Shown piece after piece: positions 7,839-11,809 of a stretch of 11,809 bases of DNA (the first letter of the stretch is position 1; every line of letters begins with the position of its first letter). The position numbers were made by a program, and so were the translations under genes. Below the pieces are notes generated by a model. The model had not been told where the DNA came from and ran no database searches. It worked only from the letters and a program-made list of their open reading frames with translations. Location: contig JAGNTI010000029.1 in the NCBI GenBank assembly GCA_017987615.1, positions 1 through 11,809 of the forward strand. The letters are read 5' to 3'. This stretch comes from Sediminibacterium sp. (GTDB lineage Bacteria; Bacteroidota; Bacteroidia; Chitinophagales; Chitinophagaceae).

Positions 7839-9134
7839 TTATTTGAGTAGCGGAAGCTCCTCCCAGCGTGTAGTGTAGCGGGGACTTCGCATTTCTTGGC
7901 GCATTTTCCAGTTGCGGGTAGTACCGCTAGCCGCAAATTTTAATATATCACCCCGCATCGAAAAATTGATATTGTCTACCGCTTCCATGAGGGCTCGCCC
8001 TTTGGCTAGTTTTTCGCTACTAGTAGGCACTGCTACAAACAAATTTCCCTGGATCACCGATTCGGGTACGATATCACTTAAAATAACCCCCGCTTTTTTG
8101 TAAGTTTTGCCTGCTTCAAATAAGCTTCTTACCAGCTCTAGGGCAGGTTTTACGAGTTCGTTGGTAAGCGCCGATGCAAGCGGTAAGCGGATGCTAGCGG
8201 TTTTGGTAGGCCCATGCCGGTAATAACTGCCTTTTACTTCTTGTTTGGGCACAATTAATACGGTAATGCCGCGCGCTGCGGCGTGTTGTCTACGGAGTTT
8301 TTCTGCGGCCCTTGCCATATAGGTGGCCACCGCTTCTTCCAACTCGTGAAGCGTAGTAACGGGGTTTCCAAACATGCGGGTAGTAGCAATCATGTGTTTG
8401 GTAACTCTTTCTGATTGCATATCAATGCAAGGAAATCCTTTCAGTTCTCTAAATAAACGCGCACCTACTACGCCACCCAATTCTTGGTGCGCCCAATTTT
8501 CGGTGCGCAGTGTTAAATCGTAAGCGGTGTTAATGCCGTAGCAACTTAATTTTTTTGCGTACTGGTAACCAATACCCCACACATCACCAATGGGTGTTTT
8601 TTGTAGTGCTTGTGTTATTTTTTTATCGGTATTTAAAATTAATACGCAGCCTGTTATTTGTTTGTTTTTTTTAGCCAGTTTGTTGGCTACTTTACTCAGC
8701 GCTTTGGTAGGTGCAACACCAATCGAAACACTAATGCCGGTCCACTGTTCAATAATCGTTTTAAGTGAAACGGTAAAAGATTGTAGGGCTGCCGGTTCAA
8801 TATGCGCGAGGTCAATAAAAGATTCGTCTACCGAGTAAACTTCTACACAACCCTCTGGTAGCATGGTTCTTAGCGTTTCCATGACACGCCAACTTAAGTC
8901 GCCGTATAAATGATAATTAGAAGAAAAAGTAGTAACGCCATTTTTTTCTAAGTTCTTTTTTTGCATAAAAAAAGGGCTGCCCATTTCTATGCCTACTGCT
9001 TTTGCCTCATCACTTCTTGAAATAATACAGCCATCATTATTGCTTAATACCACTACTGGTTTGTGTAGTAAGTTTGGCTTAAACAAACGCTCACAGGAGC
9101 AATAAAAACTATTGCAATCTACAATGCCAATCAT
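7839..9134 (-). CDS. umuC: Y-family DNA polymerase, UmuC-like (Pol V catalytic subunit)
   Basis: UmuC is the catalytic subunit of error-prone polymerase V, which copies past DNA lesions. The 431-residue product has the palm motif IGIVDCNSFY (2-11) with D6 and the steric-gate Y11, LSNNDGCIISR (30-40), and VYSVDESFIDL (99-109) with D103 and E104, so all expected catalytic acids are present. A helix-hairpin-helix region (PIGDVWGIGYQYAKKL, 181-196) and the little finger domain follow. QGNLF at 362-366 fits a sliding-clamp-binding motif (QxxLF). The C-terminus RSPRYTTRWEEL (416-427) is typical of UmuC. The open frame runs to 9182, but homology starts at the ATG at 9132-9134, which lies 8 nt after the umuD stop. 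Length agrees with E. coli UmuC (422 residues). It appears intact and functional. Confidence 0.94.
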   Translation of the reverse strand: MIGIVDCNSFYCSCERLFKPNLLHKPVVVLSNNDGCIISRSDEAKAVGIEMGSPFFMQKKNLEKNGVTTFSSNYHLYGDLSWRVMETLRTMLPEGCVEVYSVDESFIDLAHIEPAALQSFTVSLKTIIEQWTGISVSIGVAPTKALSKVANKLAKKNKQITGCVLILNTDKKITQALQKTPIGDVWGIGYQYAKKLSCYGINTAYDLTLRTENWAHQELGGVVGARLFRELKGFPCIDMQSERVTKHMIATTRMFGNPVTTLHELEEAVATYMARAAEKLRRQHAAARGITVLIVPKQEVKGSYYRHGPTKTASIRLPLASALTNELVKPALELVRSLFEAGKTYKKAGVILSDIVPESVIQGNLFVAVPTSSEKLAKGRALMEAVDNINFSMRGDILKFAASGTTRNWKMRQEMRSPRYTTRWEELPLLK

Positions 9135-9142
9135 GTCTAATA

Positions 9143-9577
9143 TTATAAAGTAGCGTGAATGCAATACACCACCACACCCCAAACAGCAAAGGAAGCGAGC
9201 GGATCAATTTCGATGTCGGCGCATTTTTTATTTTCGGCAGAGAGTAATTTTTTAATACCATTATCGGTGTAGCGCCGAATTAAAAGTTCACCATTTAAAA
9301 TAGCGACTACAATTTTTTGGTTGCTGGCTCTAATGCTCCGGTCTACAATTAAAATATCGCCGGGGTAAATGCCGGCACCGGTCATGGCGTGGCTGTTCAT
9401 TCTAAAAAAGAAGGTAGCGGGCTTGTTTTTAATGAGCTGCTCGTTGAGGTCAATACCCCTTTCCATATAGTCGTCGGTGGCTGCCCCAAAACCGGTGGCA
9501 TTGGCGGTAGAAACGTCTTGTTGGGTAAATTTTTTGGAGCCTTTATAGGCAGCCCCCTGCCACTGTTGACTATCCAT
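9143..9577 (-). CDS. umuD: UmuD-like S24 protein lacking the Ser-Lys catalytic dyad
   Basis: The 144-residue product aligns along its length with UmuD, the partner of UmuC that in E. coli self-cleaves to UmuD'. Shared segments include DDYMERGIDLNEQLI (35-49), AGIYPGDILIVDRSI (68-82) and LNGELLIRR (94-102). Compared with E. coli KASGDSM, this protein reads RMNSHAM (59-65): the catalytic serine position is A64. The catalytic lysine (E. coli K97) aligns with R101, and the Cys-Gly cleavage site aligns with T28-G29. I re-read both codons from the DNA (GCC for A64, CGG for R101). There is no DNA-binding HTH domain, so it is not LexA. The gene is 8 nt upstream of umuC and divergent from a 2H-like gene. 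It may act as an uncleavable UmuD or as a constitutive UmuD'-like partner. Confidence 0.88.
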   Translation of the reverse strand: MDSQQWQGAAYKGSKKFTQQDVSTANATGFGAATDDYMERGIDLNEQLIKNKPATFFFRMNSHAMTGAGIYPGDILIVDRSIRASNQKIVVAILNGELLIRRYTDNGIKKLLSAENKKCADIEIDPLASFAVWGVVVYCIHATL

Positions 9578-9590
9578 ACAAGTAAAAAGT

Positions 9591-9621
9591 TTTGTTTTAG
9601 CTAAAATATTTAGTAAATTTA
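9591..9621 (+). promoter_or_regulatory. Candidate promoter for the 2H-like gene
   Basis: TTTG (9591-9594), a 19-bp spacer and TAAATTTA (9614-9621) match the Bacteroidota -33/-7 pattern TTTG-N19-TAnnTTTG except for the last base. A start near 9628 would give a leader of about 24 nt, rich in A, before the ATG at 9652. The spacer contains the palindrome described separately, so a bound regulator would block this promoter. Confidence 0.45.
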
Positions 9622-9629
9622 TGCTAAAA
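9595..9629. promoter_or_regulatory. Paired 12-bp boxes between divergent umuD and 2H-like gene
   Basis: TTTTAGCTAAAA (9595-9606) is a perfect palindrome. TTTATGCTAAAA (9618-9629) matches it at 10 of 12 positions, with a 23-bp offset that puts both on nearly the same DNA face. GCTAAAAT occurs exactly in both copies. The boxes flank and overlap the candidate -7 element in a 74-bp gap serving two divergent genes, the expected place for an operator. The regulator is unknown; a LexA-like or other SOS repressor is only a guess. Confidence 0.5.
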
Positions 9630-9651
9630 TAATTACCAAAATAAAAAAGTT

Positions 9652-10212
9652 ATGGACATTCATACGAGCGCACGCACTGTTTTTGCAGGTCAAACACTTA
9701 CTACCACTGGGGTGTATCAGTTAGTGGCCTACCCCGACGCCCATTTTACAAATTGGGCGCGCACCCTTGGTTTTACCGATAAGCCCGTTATTGAGCTAGC
9801 CCAGTTTCATACCACCGAGCATATGGAAGCTACCTTGCTAAAGTGGATGCACCGTATTATTAGCCAGCAAAAAAGTTTTAGTGTGGTAACTGATGGTTTT
9901 GGAGCCCTTCCTTCTAGGCGCATTTTTATGCGTATTGCCAACCAACAACCTTTTGCACAGCTGGCCGCTAGTTTGCAAGTGCTGGATCAGTATTTAAAAA
10001 GTTATGGATGTGCGCCTTCTAAACTCATACAGCAGCCTTTGCTTGCACTTACTTCGCCATTACCGCCCGCAGCTTTTGAACAATTGGCAGCGCAGTATGT
10101 AAATAAAATAGCGCAACCGTTTTTTGAACTCAGTACCGTTACACTCATTCGCAAAGAGCACGCACTGGACAAGGGTAAACAGGTAAGCGTTTTTGGGCTA
10201 CAAACTTTATAA
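9652..10212 (+). CDS. 2H phosphoesterase-like (2'-5' RNA ligase family) protein, motifs degenerate
   Basis: The 186-residue protein has the order of segments I associate with small Bacteroidota 2'-5' RNA ligase/2H family proteins: a short strand then KPVIELAQF (44-52), a helix with LLKWMHRIISQQKSFSVVTDGFGALP (62-87), IFMRI (91-95), QQPLLAL (127-133), and a C-terminal TLIRKE (164-169) followed by VSVFGL (178-183). In active 2H enzymes two HxT/S motifs supply catalysis. At the matching places this protein appears to have V46-I-E48 and L130-L-A132, so both histidines are missing. This alignment is from memory of the family and needs checking. The protein is cytosolic by appearance. It is divergent from umuD and shares its regulatory gap, which suggests joint control with the polymerase. 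Function unknown; it may bind a nucleotide or RNA end without cleaving it. Confidence 0.6.
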   Translation: MDIHTSARTVFAGQTLTTTGVYQLVAYPDAHFTNWARTLGFTDKPVIELAQFHTTEHMEATLLKWMHRIISQQKSFSVVTDGFGALPSRRIFMRIANQQPFAQLAASLQVLDQYLKSYGCAPSKLIQQPLLALTSPLPPAAFEQLAAQYVNKIAQPFFELSTVTLIRKEHALDKGKQVSVFGLQTL

Positions 10213-10217
10213 GCAAA

Positions 10218-10248
10218 TTTGGGGTTTGCATACTAAGTTCTATTTTCG
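10218..10248 (+). promoter_or_regulatory. Candidate promoter for the AmgK-RapZ fusion gene
   Basis: TTTG (10218-10221), a 19-bp spacer, then TATTTTCG (10241-10248) resembles the Bacteroidota TTTG-N19-TAnnTTTG pattern with one mismatch in the -7 element. Transcription would begin near 10255, leaving a leader of about 12 nt before the ATG at 10267. This supports separate transcription from the preceding 2H-like gene. Confidence 0.42.
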
Positions 10249-10266
10249 TTGTAAATCAATTTTCCT

Positions 10267-11706
10267 ATGGAGTCAGTGATTAACGGAATAGAAACTTTAT
10301 TTACCTCAATCAGAGGCACTGCAGCTACCAGGGTAGAAAAATTACCACAAAGTGGGAGTGATCGTATCTATTTTAGAATATACGAAGGAAGCAAAACCTA
10401 TATCGCTACCTACAACCTCAATCAAAAAGAGACTAAAACATTTATACATTTTAGTAAGCACTTTAAAGCAGCAGGTCTTCCTGTACCGGAAGTGCTTGCT
10501 GTAAATAGTGATGATACCATTTATATCCAAGAAGATTTAGGTACCGAATCGTTACTCAATCAAATTGAAAAAGAAGGGCATTCTTCAAACGTATATGCGC
10601 TTTTTCAAAAAAGTTTAGCGGCACTTGCGCGCATGCAAATTAAAGGGGACGAAGGCTTTAATTACAATTGGTGTATCACTGCAAAAGAGTTTGGTAAGCA
10701 GGCTATTTTGAGTGATTTGTTGTATTTCAAATATTACTTTTTAGATACGCTTCAGCTCCCTTACGATAAGCAGGCCATGCTTGAAGATTTTGAAGCATTA
10801 AGTACCTATCTCACCCATACGCAGCATAAGTATTTTATGTTCCGTGATTTTCAGAGTAGAAATATTATTGTCAATCAAAATGATGTGCAGTTCATCGATT
10901 TTCAGGGGGGCATGAAAGGTGCTTTACAATACGATGTAGCTTCATTATTGTGGCAAGCAAAAGCAGAATTGAGTGAAGAGTGGAAAGATGAATTGCTTTC
11001 TTATTATATGGATCAGGTGGATGGTTTATTACAAGAACCCGTAGACCGTATCACGTTTGAAAGTCAGTACAATGGATATGTATTAATAAGGCTCTTGCAA
11101 GTAATGGGGGCGTACGGATTTAGAGGTTTGTTTGAACGCAAGGCGCACTTTTTAGCAAGCATTCCACTAGCTATGCGCAACCTTCAGTTCTTTATTGAAA
11201 ATAAGCGTGTGGGTATTGTTACCCCCGAATTTGACCGGGTATTAAAAATTGTGATGTCTGATGAAATGATTGCACGTTTTGAACCACCGCAAGCAAATGA
11301 GTCTACACCACTGATTGTTTCTGTTAACAGCTTTAGTTATAAAAAAGGATTCCCGGTAGATGATTCTGAAAATGGCGGTGGCTTTATGTTTGACATGCGC
11401 GGTATTTTAAATCCGGGTCGTTTTGATGATTATAAAAAACTATCAGGCCTCGATAAACCGGTGCAAGATTTTTTAGAACAGCGTACAAAAATGAACGAGT
11501 ATTTAAATAGTGTTTGGGATTTAATTGATATTACGGTAGAGGATTATTTAAAACGAGGTTTTCAAAATTTACAAATCAATTTTGGATGTACGGGTGGACA
11601 GCACCGTAGCGTATATGCTGCAGAGCAAACGGCAAGACACCTCCGTAATAAATACAAGATAAAAACACAGCTTTCTCATACCAATAAAGCCAACTGGGTA
11701 AAATAA
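10267..11706 (+). CDS. AmgK-like amino-sugar kinase fused to RapZ C-terminal domain
   Basis: The 479-residue protein has two domains. Residues about 1-315 form an aminoglycoside phosphotransferase-like kinase of the AmgK type (COG3178), which in Pseudomonas phosphorylates N-acetylmuramate/N-acetylglucosamine at the anomeric position. Visible motifs are IYIQEDLG (85-92), the catalytic loop MFRDFQSRN (191-199) with D194 and N199, and the metal-binding IDFQGG (210-215) with D211. Residues about 348-479 match the RapZ C-terminal domain: VNSFSYKKG (353-361), [12 protein letters not shown] (373-384), [10 protein letters not shown] (394-403) and [15 protein letters not shown] (440-454). In E. coli that domain binds glucosamine-6-phosphate and controls GlmS synthesis. 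The RapZ P-loop domain is absent. A MurU-like gene starts 5 nt downstream, consistent with the AmgK-MurU cell-wall salvage route. The kinase substrate is inferred. Confidence 0.85.
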   Translation: MESVINGIETLFTSIRGTAATRVEKLPQSGSDRIYFRIYEGSKTYIATYNLNQKETKTFIHFSKHFKAAGLPVPEVLAVNSDDTIYIQEDLGTESLLNQIEKEGHSSNVYALFQKSLAALARMQIKGDEGFNYNWCITAKEFGKQAILSDLLYFKYYFLDTLQLPYDKQAMLEDFEALSTYLTHTQHKYFMFRDFQSRNIIVNQNDVQFIDFQGGMKGALQYDVASLLWQAKAELSEEWKDELLSYYMDQVDGLLQEPVDRITFESQYNGYVLIRLLQVMGAYGFRGLFERKAHFLASIPLAMRNLQFFIENKRVGIVTPEFDRVLKIVMSDEMIARFEPPQANESTPLIVSVNSFSYKKGFPVDDSENGGGFMFDMRGILNPGRFDDYKKLSGLDKPVQDFLEQRTKMNEYLNSVWDLIDITVEDYLKRGFQNLQINFGCTGGQHRSVYAAEQTARHLRNKYKIKTQLSHTNKANWVK

Positions 11707-11711
11707 TTTTT

Positions 11712-11809
11712 ATGAAGGCAATGATACTAGCGGCAGGACTCGGTACAAGGTTAAAACCCTTTACAGATAAGCATCCCAAGGCACTGGCCATGGTTAATGG
11801 TAAGTCATT
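11712..11809 (+). CDS. MurU-like sugar-phosphate nucleotidyltransferase (N-terminus, cut by window edge)
   Basis: Thirty-two codons are visible before the window ends. The sequence [20 protein letters not shown] (4-23) carries the nucleotidyltransferase signature LAAGxGTRL...T...PK, in which the glycine-rich loop binds the NTP. The family includes MurU (N-acetylmuramate-1-phosphate uridylyltransferase) and other sugar-1-phosphate nucleotidyltransferases. The ATG lies 5 nt after the stop of the AmgK-like gene, so the two are co-transcribed. In Pseudomonas, AmgK and MurU act in succession to make UDP-MurNAc from recycled MurNAc. The exact sugar cannot be decided from this fragment. Confidence 0.8.
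   Translation, partial: MKAMILAAGLGTRLKPFTDKHPKALAMVNGKS

Noticed and set aside
7822..7840. GC-rich stretch after umuC as an intrinsic terminator
   Set aside because: The bases do not form a continuous stem of useful length and no U-run follows on the minus strand.
9135..9182. A 16-residue upstream extension of UmuC
   Set aside because: UmuC homology starts at MIGIVDCNSFY (ATG at 9132-9134), and the extension would overlap the umuD end while a normal 8-nt gap is obtained with the inner start.
9143..9577. umuD as LexA
   Set aside because: There is no N-terminal helix-turn-helix domain, and the gene sits directly before umuC in the usual umuDC order.
9389..9604. A 71-codon open frame on the plus strand across the umuD start and gap
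   Set aside because: It is antisense to umuD, shows no known motif and would run through the proposed regulatory gap.
10213..10229. Inverted repeat GCAAA/TTTGC as a terminator of the 2H-like gene
   Set aside because: The stem is only 5 bp with a 7-nt loop and no following U-run; it also overlaps a better-supported -33 element.
1..11809. Mobile element, prophage or CRISPR
   Set aside because: No transposase, integrase, phage gene, terminal repeats or regularly spaced repeats were seen on either strand.

Overview
The window looks like a chromosomal segment from a member of the Bacteroidota, most likely a Chitinophagaceae-type genome. This rests on gene content (a DUF3109 protein, a ComEC without a working metallo-beta-lactamase domain, a CarB-type protein without the MGS domain, an AmgK-like kinase fused to a RapZ C-terminal domain), on A-rich translation leaders without clear Shine-Dalgarno sites, and on promoter-like TTTG / TAnnTTTG pairs. 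Assignment is by recognition only. No rRNA, tRNA, CRISPR array, insertion sequence or phage structural gene was seen, and no gene-free stretch exceeds 300 bases.

Layout. (1) 1-2041, plus strand: a possible tail of an upstream gene, a cysteine-rich DUF3109 protein, and a LutB-type iron-sulfur protein starting 2 nt later. (2) 2019-7742, minus strand, read right to left: a stand-alone C-terminal half of carbamoyl-phosphate synthase large subunit, comEC, purH (overlapping the comEC end by 17 nt), and a DMT/EamA transporter whose end overlaps the lutB end. (3) 7839-9577, minus strand: umuD-umuC, an error-prone polymerase V-like pair. (4) 9652-10212, plus strand: a gene divergent from umuD that resembles 2H phosphoesterases, sharing a 74-bp regulatory gap with umuD. 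(5) 10267-11809, plus strand: an AmgK-like sugar kinase fused to a RapZ C-terminal domain, followed 5 nt later by the start of a MurU-like nucleotidyltransferase cut by the window edge.

How the genes fit together. The last pair reads as a cell-wall amino-sugar salvage module (anomeric kinase plus nucleotidyltransferase) with a built-in domain related to the one that senses glucosamine-6-phosphate in RapZ. The carB-half/comEC/purH/eamA run mixes nucleotide synthesis with DNA uptake and looks like one transcription unit.

The most unusual part is the umuDC region. The UmuD homologue has Ala at the catalytic serine position and Arg at the catalytic lysine position, so self-cleavage by the known mechanism is not expected, while UmuC keeps its catalytic residues and a clamp-binding motif. 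The divergent neighbour appears to have lost both HxT motifs of the 2H fold. Two near-identical 12-bp palindrome-like boxes sit 23 bp apart between them. Together these suggest a polymerase V variant with non-proteolytic control; this last step is inference.
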